DNA of 64,000 nt from Coenobita brevimanus (Eukaryota; Arthropoda; Malacostraca; Decapoda; Coenobitidae), in NCBI GenBank assembly GCA_032717465.1, contig CM064691.1:971815-1035814 (forward strand), read 5' to 3'. Within the stretch, counting starts at the first letter, position 1, and each line of letters opens with the position of its first letter. The notes under the pieces are model-generated. The model saw only the letters and a program-made list of their open reading frames with translations. It searched no databases and was not told where the DNA came from. The translations under genes were made by a program, and so were the position numbers. Positions 28,201 to 32,911 of this stretch are shown here, piece by piece.

Positions 28201-31055
28201 TTTGCATATTTGCATCATTTCATCTATCAGTGAACTCAGGTACTTAAACTCTCTCACCAGTTCAGTTTTTTTTTCCAACCACTGTAGAATTATACTTCCG
28301 CATTGAATAGGGGGAGCAGCCTTAGCATAATATACATACAAAGCTCTCTGAGACCCACACACACACCATCATCATCATATTTTATTATACGGTTGTTTTC
28401 AATGTAGCGTGAGTTAGACAGTTTCACCTGATTCCATTCCTCCACCGAATCGTTGAGTACCTTGTCATGTGCTCCACCATACATACCTCATCCAGCCACT
28501 TCCATCCCCTGTTAGTTCCCTAGCCTCATCAAGTTCCATATCTCTCTTTCTTACACACTGTAGTTGTATCATCTTAGCTTGGCCCCATTTTTCTTTCCGT
28601 TGTGGCCTTTTTAATGCAGCTTAGTGGCAGAAAATATTATGGCTTTACATCCTTTCCATGACCATCCTTCATGACTAACATAATCTAGGCATGTGGATAG
28701 TGTGGAGGGTGACACCTGGGTGTGGAGGGTGAGGGGTATGAATGTTGAGGTAGAGTTGCGAGAGGCTGGCTGAAAAAGACCTGGGAAAAGGTCTTGGAGC
28801 ATGTCCTCTGAGAAAAGGGATTGAATAGAGAGGCTGCTAGGGATTGAGCAGAATAGACAACTACCATTAGGTAACCAAGGCATTTTGGAGCCTGTATAAG
28901 CAAAGCAAATGAAGTGTGGTGTGAGTCAGAGAGAGGATAGCTTGTTAGCAGAGGACAGGGTATCATGTAGGCAATTTGTTTGGGACTACTTTTTCCGGGA
29001 TTAAGATGTCTGGCTACTGATAGATGGATGTTTAAAAGACGGTGGATCATTTCACAGGGCAGGCTGTTGATGGTTCTTACACTTATACTGTATTTGTCTC
29101 TTGTTTCTGTGGCAGCTGTCATCACTCACATGATGTAGTGATGCTTATTTCATCCTTCACCTTTTTCATTCATTTTCTGTGTCTGCCCTCCCCTCTTCCT
29201 ATTTTTCTCACCCTTCCTGTCACTTTTATTAAATTTATTTCCACTTCATGTGGCTGTGCACTGAGTGACAAGCCTAATGGTTTCTGTATCCCACGAAGCC
29301 ATTTAAAATACTGGGTGGTAACCATATAACCAAATAATGAGGTGATATGGAACCATCTGTGATGCCGTTCATAACTGGGTGGAGACTCAGATGCAGTGTC
29401 CATCCAGGAACCAAACCTCCCCACTCTCTCCTGCACCTTGCTCTGATTAGCTCTGCAAGGGGACATCAGTTCACTGCATGAGATGGCCGTACAGGTGCAA
29501 TTGCTTGCCTGCATAGGTCTGCACCGTCAGGCAGACTTGGGTTACAGTATTTCAGAACAGCAACAACTTGTCTCTGTTTCGTACCTCACATAATCATTCG
29601 GTGGGAAGGGAGATCAGAAAGATGATGATGTTGATGATGATGATTCATTGATGATGATAGGCCTCTCACTTTAGTACTTTCTGTTTCCATGTTTCAGTAT
29701 CCTGCATCACCCCATCTTTAGGTAGGAAAAAAAAAGGTCAGAATGATGATGATAAACATAGATACAGTATCATTTTTTTTCCTCCACAGCTCGAGAAGCA
29801 CAAGGAACATCATCGACGCTTATTGATTGGATCATGGGAAAAAGGTGAGATGTGGGGTGCTTTGGTTTAATTAAATAAGCCAGTATCAGTACAGGAAAAA
29901 TCAACTAATGTATCACCAGTACTCTTCCAGGAATCAAACCCAGTCCTGTCAGATGGGAGCCAGGCAGCTTTTCACTGTACTGTGGGTAAGATTAAATACT
30001 TCTATTCTCCCAGGTGCCAGGGGGTTGCCTCTTCCCTTTAAGACCCACAGTGAGAGCAAGGGTGTGTTTATTACAAGTGTGTGACGAGGTGAGACAACAT
30101 TTACCTGGTTGTGGGACAATGGAAAGCTGCCTGGCATTCATTTGAGATTTCTGGGTTTGATTCCCAGCACAGTAGCCTACTGTACTGGTAATGTGTTAGC
30201 TATGTTGATTTAGTTTGTACATATTTCTTTTAATGGAAACACCCCTGTGCTATAATTTATATTTCTTTTTATGCAGTTACCGATACTATACTCCAATTTT
30301 ATTTATTCTCTTTTCCCAGTGGTTGGTGGGGGCGCTCACCATCCTTTCACTTGATGTAGTGCTGCTCTTGGGTGCCTGCCCTTTCCTCTCTTCCTTCCTT
30401 CTTTCCACCCTTCCTCTTCTGTCTCTTTTTCCTTCATTCTTTCCACTTCCCTCTGTGTATGGGTGACTCTGCATTCAGTGACAAGCCAAATGGTGTCCTG
30501 TATACCAGCAGACCATTTACTATGTTGGGCGATAACCATATAACCAAATTATGGCGCCTGGTGGTTTAGTGGGTAATTAAGGCACTCCAGTCAGATTGAG
30601 TCTGTGTAGGTTTATATGTAAGGGGTGGTTGGGGTTTATTGCTCATGTAATGCCACTCAGGGATGAGTGAGGCTGGTCACTCATTTTAAATGTCAAGACC
30701 AACTTGCTTTGCCCCGGGCTCCTATGCTTCCCAGGGGGCAACATAGGATTGGATGATGGATGGAATGAGAATGTAGTCTGTTTAATATCACATACTTTTT
30801 TATACTTTCTCCGTCTGTTAATCTTGGTTTCTGCTTCTACCTCACCCCCATCATTGGGTGGGAAAAAAGAGGTCAAGGTGCTGATGGTGATGCTGCTGCT
30901 GCTGATGCTTATGATGATAGAGAAATGGCTGTGATACAGACGCAGTATTTCTAATTATGTAATTTTTTTTTCTTTATCCCCAGCACACCTCGAGTCCTGC
31001 ATGTGTGATGAAGAACAGAGAGGGTTAGAGTGTGGAGTGTGTCCCTGACATATAA
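643..31055 (+). CDS. Giant golgin-like coiled-coil protein gene, 5' partial, 11 exons; possibly lava lamp
   Basis: Joining the eleven exons listed below gives 8895 coding bases: 2964 residues plus a TGA at 31006-31008. Every junction has a GT donor and AG acceptor and the phases agree (1,0,0,2,0,0,0,2,1,2), which is strong internal support. The product is almost entirely charged, Gln/Glu/Lys/Leu-rich heptad sequence, so a very long parallel coiled coil is expected. There is no signal peptide or membrane segment in the visible part. Length and composition resemble giant golgins and tethers; Drosophila lava lamp, a Golgi protein of about 2800 residues, is my leading guess. GMAP-210-, giantin- or CENP-F-like proteins are alternatives. 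The N-terminus lies upstream, because the first exon starts in phase 0 at an acceptor. Confidence is high that this is one gene and low on the name. Confidence 0.85.
5752..5917 (+). repeat. CAA/CAG glutamine-coding repeat in exon 1
   Basis: Mixed CAA and CAG codons encode a Gln-rich tract with interspersed Glu, Leu and Met (about residues 1704-1759). Codon mixing suggests an old, fairly stable tract rather than a pure expanding triplet. It separates the main coil from a short W-rich segment. Confidence 0.9.
6258..6620 (+). mobile_element. GATA-tailed LINE, 5'-truncated reverse transcriptase 3' end
   Basis: The + strand encodes the C-terminal end of a non-LTR reverse transcriptase (LRWFSHVERME, then TWRRFVCGHP), ending in a degenerate ATAAATAGATAG tail. 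The same sequence recurs about fifteen times in the window on both strands, always truncated at a variable 5' point, as expected of target-primed reverse transcription. It lies in intron 1. Confidence 0.85.
6767..6803 (+). repeat. (GT)n microsatellite
   Basis: An uninterrupted TG dinucleotide run in intron 1. Confidence 0.95.
6899..7140. repeat. 81-bp tandem repeat, about 3 copies
   Basis: The word TATTGAATACATGCTAGGGC recurs near 6911, 6992 and 7073, a period of 81 bp with very few differences. Because 81 is 27 codons, the minus strand reads open through all copies, which is a by-product of the period. It directly adjoins a tRNA-like sequence on the minus strand, so it may be the body or tail of one element. 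Confidence 0.9.
7190..7268 (-). mobile_element. tRNA-like SINE head (B box)
   Basis: On the minus strand CCAGGTTCGAATCCCGGC is an excellent pol III B box preceded by an A-box-like AGTAGAGAGGTGGCC. No acceptor-stem partner is visible, so this is not a functional tRNA but a tRNA-derived SINE promoter. The 81-bp repeats follow on its 3' side. Confidence 0.65.
7325..7575 (+). repeat. Interspersed repeat family 'GCCCAGATTTTC', copy 1
   Basis: The block begins GGCCCAGATTTTCTTCC, continues through a dispersed 200-bp consensus (CATACCCTTTCTATAGC, GATGGAGAGATGGCAG) and ends near a GTCCTT motif. Related copies occur at 8000-8165, 9073-9260, 10880-11175, 28585-28685 and 53862-53942, and inverted at 10560-10780 and 37440-37640. 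No coding capacity or terminal inverted repeat was found, so the class is uncertain. Confidence 0.7.
7755..7905 (+). mobile_element. GATA-tailed LINE 3' fragment
   Basis: About 150 bp matching the last part of the GATA-tailed LINE (GAGATGGAGGGATGGAGTGG through GTGGCCACCC), ending CAGATAGATAGG. Confidence 0.8.
8000..8165 (+). repeat. Family 'GCCCAGATTTTC', copy 2
   Basis: GGCCCAGATTTTCATCC followed by the same internal words as the copy at 7325 (CTACATCCTTTCTATTACAC, CAGCATTCAAGA). It lies in intron 1, just upstream of the cassette exon. Confidence 0.7.
8327..8434 (+). CDS. Putative cassette exon duplicated from exon 2
   Basis: The acceptor CTGTCTTCCAG ends at 8326 and the donor GTGAGT starts at 8435. 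The 108 bases keep phase 1 to phase 1, so inclusion adds 36 residues without a frame change. Read in that phase there is no stop. It encodes a relative of the start of exon 2: VIVDLKNK here against LIMDLKNK there, both preceded by a D-x-D start. It therefore looks like a tandem duplicate of the exon 2 start that remains splice-competent. Inclusion cannot be shown from DNA alone. Confidence 0.55.
8637..8908 (+). CDS. Exon 2 of the coiled-coil gene
   Basis: Acceptor TATGTTCCAG, donor GTAAGA at 8909. Phase 1 in, phase 0 out (residues 1837-1927). It encodes heptad sequence with LIMDLKNKLESAQ near its start. A second AG six bases into the exon (after ATGCAG) is an in-frame tandem acceptor that would drop two residues. 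Confidence 0.9.
8998..9033 (+). repeat. (GAT)n microsatellite
   Basis: A pure GAT run in intron 2. Confidence 0.95.
9073..9260 (+). repeat. Family 'GCCCAGATTTTC', copy 3
   Basis: GGCCCAGATTTTCATTATT start, then CGTGACTAGTATCATATTCT and CAGCATTCATAATGGAGAG, as in the other copies. Confidence 0.7.
9656..9795 (+). mobile_element. GAT-tailed SINE-like repeat
   Basis: CTTACCTCACCTCATCCTTG, then GGTGGGAAATTGAGATCAGG, runs directly into (GAT)n(GAG)n. The same body-tail junction recurs near 11880-12130, 20515-20880, 29575-29645, 29690-29757, 30800-30920 and 38490-38535, always in + orientation. The microsatellite is the tail of this retroposon family. Confidence 0.7.
9861..10185 (+). repeat. 53-bp tandem repeat spanning the exon 3 acceptor, split by a LINE
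   Basis: The unit GTGACTAATTTTGACGTAAC, then CTCTTCACAG and the first 24 bases of exon 3, occurs at 9861-9913, at 9914-10109 (interrupted by 144 inserted bases, including one copy of the 12-bp site duplication) and at 10131-10185, with a 21-bp stub at 10110-10130. The first copy keeps an intact AG acceptor at 9889. The second is mutated to CACTTG. Only the last leads into the real exon. Confidence 0.85.
9928..10059 (+). mobile_element. GATA-tailed LINE insertion with 12-bp target-site duplication
   Basis: A 132-bp 5'-truncated fragment ending in AGATAGATAGATA. It is bracketed by GACTAATTTTGA at 9916-9927 and 10060-10071. This is direct evidence of retrotransposition into the duplicated exon 3 acceptor region. 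Confidence 0.85.
10161..10301 (+). CDS. Exon 3 of the coiled-coil gene
   Basis: Acceptor CTCTTCACAG, donor GTTTGT at 10302; 141 bases, phase 0 to 0, residues 1928-1974, beginning CTAMQNKLAEAETER. Coiled-coil sequence. It can join either exon 2 or, in frame, the alternative exon 1 donor at 6157. Confidence 0.88.
10310..10560. repeat. Tandem repeat of about 50 bp ('TTGGCCTAAAATTGCCATCT')
   Basis: About five degenerate units each contain TTGGCCTAAAATTG, CATCTAT and TTTTCACT. The same unit sits singly at the end of the dispersed GCCCAGATTTTC family (for example 37440-37475), and an inverted copy of that family follows here at 10560-10780. The block is therefore a locally amplified terminal unit of that element. 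Confidence 0.75.
10880..11175 (+). repeat. Family 'GCCCAGATTTTC', copy 4
   Basis: TTTGCCCTGATTTTCATCC start, with the shared internal words TTTACACCCTTCC and CAGCACCATGTTCT, ending TTTAGGCCAAGTTCAGATG. Confidence 0.65.
11495..11705 (+). mobile_element. GATA-tailed LINE fragment with 7-bp flanking repeat
   Basis: About 210 bp of the LINE 3' end, from GAAGACTGACTAAGAGGG to ATAGATAGA. It is flanked by TAGTATT at 11488-11494 and 11706-11712. Confidence 0.8.
11783..12130 (+). mobile_element. GAT-tailed SINE-like repeat with long compound GAT/GGT tail
   Basis: The body GATGGAGCCAGGATTTTGAG matches the copy at 38083. It is followed by GGGTGGGAACGGAGC and about 225 bp of GAT/GGT triplets. Open frames of poly-His, poly-Asp or poly-Gly here are microsatellite artefacts. 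Confidence 0.75.
12284..12440 (+). mobile_element. tRNA-like SINE, 'GGTTTGATTC' family
   Basis: CTGTGGCTCAGTTAGATGA (A-box-like) followed by TGGTTTGATTCTGAG (B-box-like) and a body ending near TTAAATGTTCTGAACTGCAG. Diverged copies lie at 27141-27260, 39915-40090 and 42025-42240. Confidence 0.55.
12478..12511 (+). repeat. (CT)n microsatellite
   Basis: A pure CT run in intron 3. Confidence 0.95.
12811..12975 (+). repeat. A-tailed repeat family 'GGGCTCCTGGCCTTTGGTTCC'-like
   Basis: CTTGAATTTGGCTCTCTTTT leads to TGGGCTCCTGGCCTTTGGTT and then a poly-A tail with G interruptions. Other copies lie at 24283-24425 (+), 40263-40430 (-) and 42265-42380 (-, diverged). The A-rich tail suggests a retroposon 3' end. 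Confidence 0.65.
13134..15034 (+). CDS. Exon 4: 1.9-kb coiled-coil exon
   Basis: Acceptor CTTACTTTTGCAG, donor GTTTGT at 15035. Phase 0 in, phase 2 out (residues 1975-2608). Nearly uninterrupted heptads. A 21-bp tandem repeat at about 13494-13555 gives (R)ENQGLQ three to four times. A break at about 14030-14100 (EEVDWGAEGKIEDEH, then RRSSSSD) is an acidic tryptophan linker between two coils. The end, SEYNDLRDVCDSHR, runs across the junction into exon 5. Confidence 0.93.
15183..15275 (+). repeat. Family 'CTGCAGTCCACCAGG' (CAA-tailed), fragment
   Basis: AGGAGGATGGTGTACTGTAG, then GCAGCCCACCAGGTTCAC and GAGCCTGGGGCCACAAC. Related copies are at 17719-17815 (-), 25885-26005 (-), 26764-26830 (+), 31071-31484 (an inverted pair), 42900-43130 (-) and 53520-53670 (+). 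Confidence 0.65.
15285..16110 (+). pseudogene. LINE remnant with Cys-rich reverse transcriptase C-terminus
   Basis: The + strand first encodes CSVCHESVGNNIILCSVCDK, then WVPRCSGIRGWL and CVVCE. This is the CxxC...CxxC...WV.RCSG arrangement known at the C-terminal end of some non-LTR reverse transcriptases. About 400 bp further on is RRGILRWFGHVEG. Stops and frameshifts intervene, so it is dead. A second copy of its 3' end lies at 28685-28893. It occupies intron 4. Confidence 0.75.
16160..16920. mobile_element. Non-autonomous TIR DNA transposon, 761 bp
   Basis: Left end GAGGCCCTGCTCACCACAAG (continuing GGGTAAAG) and right end CTTTACCCTTTGTGGTGTGC (continuing AGGGCCTC) are inverted copies over about 30 bp. 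The element is flanked by ATAT on both sides (16156-16159, 16921-16924), a possible 4-bp target-site duplication. A third, internal copy of the CTTTACCCTTTGTGG word lies near 16700. No transposase is encoded. Confidence 0.8.
17388..17710. repeat. Tandem repeat of about 133 bp, 2.5 copies
   Basis: AGCTGTAT.TGTAAACT.TCC recurs at about 17391 and 17522, with a diverged third start at about 17669. CTGTTTTTTGAGACTGC occurs in both full copies. The second copy is interrupted by a (CATC)n tract near 17619. Confidence 0.8.
18305..18424. repeat. Tandem triplicate of about 40 bp before exon 5
   Basis: AATAAACTGTTTGGGAGGAG, continuing GCATTAGGGAGCTTCCTTAA, occurs three times head to tail and almost identical, ending 20 bp upstream of the exon 5 acceptor. 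Single diverged relatives appear near 16998, 17348, 26535 and 51920. Confidence 0.9.
18445..18613 (+). CDS. Exon 5 of the coiled-coil gene
   Basis: Acceptor ATACTCCCCACAG, donor GTCAGT at 18614. Phase 2 in, phase 0 out (residues 2608-2664). Begins RHEIGMMKGERDRL and ends NNLLHEE; heptad sequence with a run of five Glu. Confidence 0.88.
18682..18717 (+). pseudogene. Decayed copy of the exon 5 3' edge
   Basis: GAGTAGCAGACTAACATGTT, continuing GCATAAGGAGG, matches the end of exon 5 (GAGCAGAATAACTTGTTGCA, continuing TGAGGAA) about 100 bp upstream. TTTGTTCTCACCC follows, a counterpart of the intron sequence. The donor GT is lost. Confidence 0.6.
18970..19196 (-). mobile_element. GATA-tailed LINE 3' fragment (minus)
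   Basis: CTATCCATCTATCTATTGCC tail, then AATCCCGTAAGGGGTGGCCA, the complement of the other copies. Truncated at about 19196. Confidence 0.85.
19650..20330 (+). mobile_element. Tandem duplication (about 310 bp) carrying two GATA-tailed LINE fragments
   Basis: LINE fragments at about 19680-19980 and 20025-20288 (both +, both ending GATAGATAGATAGA) are each followed by AATATTTGTGTGATGATTTG and about 25 more shared bases. A diverged form of that flank also precedes the first copy. The arrangement implies one insertion followed by tandem duplication of insert plus flank. Confidence 0.8.
20440..20868 (+). mobile_element. GAT-tailed SINE-like repeat with 330-bp GAT tail
   Basis: TTCACTGGACATGCTGATGG, then CATACTTAGGTGGGAGTAAG, then GAT repeats with AAT and CTG interruptions. 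The LINE below is inserted at the end of the tail. Confidence 0.8.
20880..21802 (-). mobile_element. GATA-tailed LINE, longest copy, with 11-bp target-site duplication
   Basis: The minus strand encodes the C-terminal half of a non-LTR reverse transcriptase: the catalytic LLFADDTVLL near 21660, VNVGKSKVIVF, TYGSEAWTL, LRWFGHVERMEGERLTK and TWRRFVCGHP. Upstream of FADD the frame shifts once near 21715, so it is inactive as well as 5'-truncated. ATGATGATGTT occurs on both sides (20869-20879 and 21803-21813). This copy is the reference for the fifteen or so shorter ones. Confidence 0.92.
21883..22197 (+). CDS. Exon 6 of the coiled-coil gene
   Basis: Acceptor CAAACCTTCCAACAG, donor GTTTGT at 22198; 315 bases, phase 0 to 0, residues 2665-2769. 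Starts NTALEVQAEDAKEKVARV and ends DLNHQLQLQ; strong heptads. A (GT)n run follows at 22208-22240. Confidence 0.9.
22596..22677 (+). mobile_element. GGAT-tailed SINE 3' end
   Basis: TAAATGTCAGGACCAACTTG, then GGGGCAACGTAGGATTGGAT and (GGAT)n. The same 3' end is seen at 26013-26098 (+), 30680-30765 (+), 23319-23415 (-) and 60-160 (-). Confidence 0.75.
22755..23300 (-). pseudogene. Second LINE family, reverse transcriptase C-terminal remnant
   Basis: The minus strand encodes AGAMKALIRSRDLNV, LTLTYGCKTMVWQ and GRPRRRWMN, the order found at the C-terminal end of RTE/L2-type reverse transcriptases. It differs from the GATA-tailed family and is broken by stops. A related copy lies at 27640-28290 (-). 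Confidence 0.75.
23319..23836 (-). mobile_element. GGAT-tailed tRNA-like SINE, near-complete copy (minus)
   Basis: Read on the minus strand: a head including GGATGCTCACCATCCACTCA, a pyrimidine-rich region, TGGCGCCTGGTGGTTTAGTG (A-box-like), GAAGGTTTATATCC (B-box-like) and a terminal (GGAT)n. A + strand copy is at 30316-30776. Near 23630-23745 this copy carries an internal duplication around CAGAAGGATGAGGAA. Confidence 0.7.
23932..24052 (+). repeat. (GAT)n compound microsatellite
   Basis: GAT triplets with GGT, GTT and GAC interruptions, ending 23 bp before exon 7. Confidence 0.95.
24076..24255 (+). CDS. Exon 7 of the coiled-coil gene
   Basis: Acceptor TTGTCTTTCAG, donor GTGAGA at 24256; 180 bases, phase 0 to 0, residues 2770-2829. 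A poly-Gly stretch from GGT codons (six Gly in a row) interrupts the coil. The end, LRDLRCQQLSLEITK, continues into LLEERD of exon 8. The Gly run is GGT-repetitive, so its length may vary. Confidence 0.85.
24283..24425 (+). repeat. A-tailed repeat family, copy
   Basis: TGGATCTTGAAATTGGCTGT, then TGGGCTCCTGGCCTTTGATT and an A-rich end, as at 12811. Confidence 0.65.
24612..24790 (+). mobile_element. GATA-tailed LINE 3' fragment
   Basis: AGAGGGAGGGGGAGGCCAAG through GTGGCTACCCCTTATGGG to a decayed AATAGAAAGATAG tail. Confidence 0.8.
25013..25146 (+). CDS. Exon 8 of the coiled-coil gene
   Basis: Acceptor CCTGTTTTTCCAG, donor GTAAGT at 25147. Phase 0 in, phase 2 out (residues 2830-2874). LLEERDALQLKLSASL, then a Pro/Ser-rich end (SVSPTPSLDQ). 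Confidence 0.88.
25159..25221 (+). repeat. (TG)n microsatellite
   Basis: About 30 uninterrupted TG units, 12 bp after the exon 8 donor. Confidence 0.95.
25363..25436 (+). pseudogene. Decayed copy of the exon 8 3' half with intact donor
   Basis: GAATTGAGCCAAGAGCAGAG through CAGTCTCACCCACACAC to GGTCAGAA|GTGAGT matches exon 8 (GAACTGAGCCGAGAGTTGAG to GATCAGAA|GTAAGT). The 5' half and acceptor are absent, so it is a partial duplicate. Confidence 0.75.
26350..26427 (+). pseudogene. Decayed exon 9 copy (oldest)
   Basis: TTTGGTGAACTACATAAACT, then CCTTGGGGCAGATAACATTG and TCAAGCCCACAGG, align with exon 9 (GTTGGCTGAACTACGTGAAC, CCTTGGAGCAGGTGGCGTTG, TCAAACCTACAAG). Stops are present. Confidence 0.7.
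26640..26725 (+). pseudogene. Decayed exon 9 copy with intact acceptor
   Basis: The acceptor TTTTATCCTGTAG ends at 26639. The sequence CTTGGCTGAACCACACCAGC, then TGGAGCAAGTAGC, matches exon 9, but a deletion shifts the frame and TAG follows after 13 residues. Confidence 0.78.
26883..27076 (+). CDS. Exon 9 of the coiled-coil gene
   Basis: Acceptor TTTTCATACCACAG, donor GTAAGT at 27077. Phase 2 in, phase 1 out (residues 2874-2939). The coil ends (KLAELRELNDSLEQVAL) and a Gly/Pro/Thr-rich, probably disordered tail begins (PGLPAPPPMFTPHTAPPTPT). Confidence 0.88.
27640..28290 (-). pseudogene. Second LINE family, remnant (minus)
   Basis: Minus-strand translation gives broken pieces of the same reverse transcriptase end as 22755-23300: TMKALIKS, MELLRNKCGVQRMDSIRNN and CERCRVGKCVDIKV. 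Many frameshifts. Confidence 0.7.
28685..28893 (+). pseudogene. Third LINE family, 3' end copy
   Basis: AGGCATGTGGATAGTGTGGA through GGGATTGAGCAGAATAGACA and ATTAGGTAACCAAGGC matches the 3' end of the remnant at 15908-16110. Confidence 0.7.
28900..29030 (+). mobile_element. GATA-tailed LINE 3' fragment (diverged)
   Basis: GACAGGGTATCATGTAGGCA, then TTTGTTTGGGACTACTTTTT and GATTAAGATGTCTGGCTACT, then a decayed GATAGATGGATG tail. Confidence 0.7.
29575..29757 (+). mobile_element. Two GAT-tailed SINE-like 3' ends
   Basis: Two successive copies: GTACCTCACATAATCATTCG...GATGATGATG, then CAGTATCCTGCATCACCCCA...GATGATGATA. The second ends 32 bp upstream of exon 10. Confidence 0.65.
29790..29844 (+). 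CDS. Exon 10 of the coiled-coil gene
   Basis: Acceptor TTTTTTTTCCTCCACAG, donor GTGAGA at 29845. Phase 1 in, phase 2 out. Encodes TREAQGTSSTLIDWIMGK. A small exon, accepted because phases match on both sides and the splice sites are good. Confidence 0.72.
30316..30776 (+). mobile_element. GGAT-tailed tRNA-like SINE, near-complete copy
   Basis: A pyrimidine-rich head, then GGCGCCTGGTGGTTTAGTGG (A-box-like), AGGTTTATATGTAAGG (B-box-like), CTTGCTTTGCCCCGGGCTCC and GGATTGGATGATGGATGG. Confidence 0.75.
30984..31055 (+). CDS. Exon 11: C-terminus and stop
   Basis: Acceptor CTTTATCCCCAG. In phase 2 it encodes STPRVLHV and stops at 31006-31008. A GTAAGTAA donor at 31056 suggests the 3' UTR continues in another exon, possibly from 38837. 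The short tail is the least certain coding part. Splicing exon 10 straight to 38837 would instead end Arg-Leu-stop. Confidence 0.55.
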
Positions 31056-31070
31056 GTAAGTAATATGGAA

Positions 31071-31484
31071 GTGTTGTTGTTGTTGTAGTGGCCCCAGGCT
31101 CACTTGAACCTGAACCTGGTGGACTGTTGGCTGGGGTTGCCCTTCTGCATTTCACCATCCTCTTTTTGGAAGATATGGTGGTCATTGATGGAGGAACTAC
31201 CAGCCAGAGGAACTACCCGGTTATGTCATTGCCATCACATGAAGGTGTCCCTCTCCAGAACCTGTTATAGTATGGAGGTGCCGTAGAGATACCTTCATGC
31301 AGTAGTGCTGGTATATACAGTCATCACTACCTGTTCATGCTAACATCTGTCATCCCTCTCCCCATTTCATGAGAAGAGGATGGTAGATTGCAGATACAGC
31401 TTAAGCCTACAGTTCACTTGGTTCAGCATCCAGATGAGCCTGGGACCACAACAACAACAACAACAACAACAACAATAACAAGCA
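31071..31484. repeat. Inverted pair of the CAA-tailed repeat family
   Basis: Left end GTTGTTGTTGTTGTAGTGGC, then CCCAGGCTCACTTGAACC; right end GATGAGCCTGGGACCACAAC, then (CAA)n. The arms, about 105 bp each, are facing copies, so this is a fold-back arrangement with the tails outermost. Confidence 0.75.
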
Positions 31485-31499
31485 GCATGGAAGCTGGTG

Positions 31500-32540
31500 A
31501 GGGTAGTGAATGGAGAGGGCTTCCTTGATGGAGTAAGTTAAAGTAGGGCGGAGCTGCCTTGGATCATTTTCTTAGTGATAAAGTATTTGTATAAAATCTG
31601 AAAAACACTGAAATTAAAAAAAAAAAAAACACCTGTTGATGAAACTTGTGTGAGTTGCCCCTCTTAACTACAGTTGCGGTGAGCACAGTATTTGTAACGT
31701 ACAAAAAAATGGAGGGGAGGGGCATTTTGTACCTATCACTTGGAAATTTTTGGATGTACCATCACTTGGAAATGATGGTGTGTATAGACCCAGAGGCACC
31801 ACCAGCATAATATTAAACAAGCAGATAGACACGTAACTCACTGATAATGTTTCATGCATTTATGCTAACTTCATAGATGACAGGAAGAAAAAATTGGAAA
31901 GGAATATTATGTTTAAGAGCATATGAACAGAAAATGAATAGTGAATTGAGAAAGAAGGACAGGACATATTATAAAGCCTGAAAGTCTTTGGTTGTTCATG
32001 TGGTAGGATTAGGAGAATACCCCCACCTTACTGCCCGTAATTACTCCTTACTCAGCACTAGATGGTAATACACAGGTACCTTCCCCTTCTGACGGTGTTG
32101 AACCTGATAAAAGAGTCTTCCTCTTCACAGGAGGAGTTAATATTGACTTCTCTTTTGCCCACCTAGTTGTCATTTCTTTCATTCTTTCTCCCACAGTTCA
32201 CTGATCACAGATTATTTGTCAAAGCACACCATTTACCTCTTTCTTCCTTTTGCCAGTAGATTTTATTCAGGTGTTTTAGTACATTACCCATATTTAAGTA
32301 TACTATATATACATTTTTTAATAAGTAATCATGGATCTTCTTACAGCTAAACAAAAAAAGTTGAGAACAAGTGGGTGCGATATACTGTACATGGGTGCAG
32401 TGTACTATAGTATTCCTAAATTGTCATATACAGACCATTATTTACATGTGGGGTAGGAAGGACCTGGGTAAATTATGCCACTACATTATAACTAGCGTCA
32501 CAACTGTTGTTCTTGCTTTTATTGTGCTTTATCACCGACA
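31500..32540. other. No gene seen
   Basis: AT-rich sequence with a poly-A run near 31616. No long open frame, splice-compatible exon or recognisable repeat beyond short A/T tracts. Confidence 0.5.
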
Positions 32541-32615
32541 TTCACATCTTTACCCATGTCACCGTAGTATTGAGTATTTTTAAGAGACAAGGAATTTAAA
32601 TCTAATGACAAAAAA

Positions 32616-32617
<2 letters not shown>
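32541..32617 (+). repeat. Left flanking direct repeat of the CR1-like element
   Basis: CTTTACCCATGTCACCGTAG, then AAGAGACAAGGAATTTAAAT and AATGACAAAAAAAT, recurs with moderate divergence at 36361-36437 on the other side of the LINE/SINE block. Confidence 0.8.

Positions 32618-32672
<55 letters not shown>
32618..32672 (+). repeat. (AC)n microsatellite at the 5' side of the LINE
   Basis: About 27 AC units immediately upstream of the LINE sequence. Confidence 0.95.
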
Positions 32673-32673
<1 letters not shown>

Positions 32674-32710
32674 GTTTACATCAGAAAGTGTAATAAATGA
32701 GATACTTAAA

Positions 32711-32911
32711 GTGACCTGGAAATTAAGCAAAGAGGCGGGGATGGAAAATATTATAATAAGAAAAGATCTGAATGAAGAAGAAAGAGAAGTTTTAAAATCA
32801 TTAAAGGAAGAAGTAAAGGAAAAAAATGATAAGAGGACAGAGGAAGAACGTAATACTTTTTTTTGGAGAGTATTGGATATGAAAGTAAGGAAATGGTATT
32901 TAAGGAAATAG
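32711..32911 (+). CDS. LINE ORF1 C-terminal fragment
   Basis: Encodes 66 residues rich in Lys and Glu, ending RVLDMKVRKWYLRK, and overlaps the endonuclease frame by 49 bases. The short RNA-binding-like end of ORF1 is all that is left after 5' truncation. Assignment is from position and composition. Confidence 0.5.
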   Translation: MTWKLSKEAGMENIIIRKDLNEEEREVLKSLKEEVKEKNDKRTEEERNTFFWRVLDMKVRKWYLRK

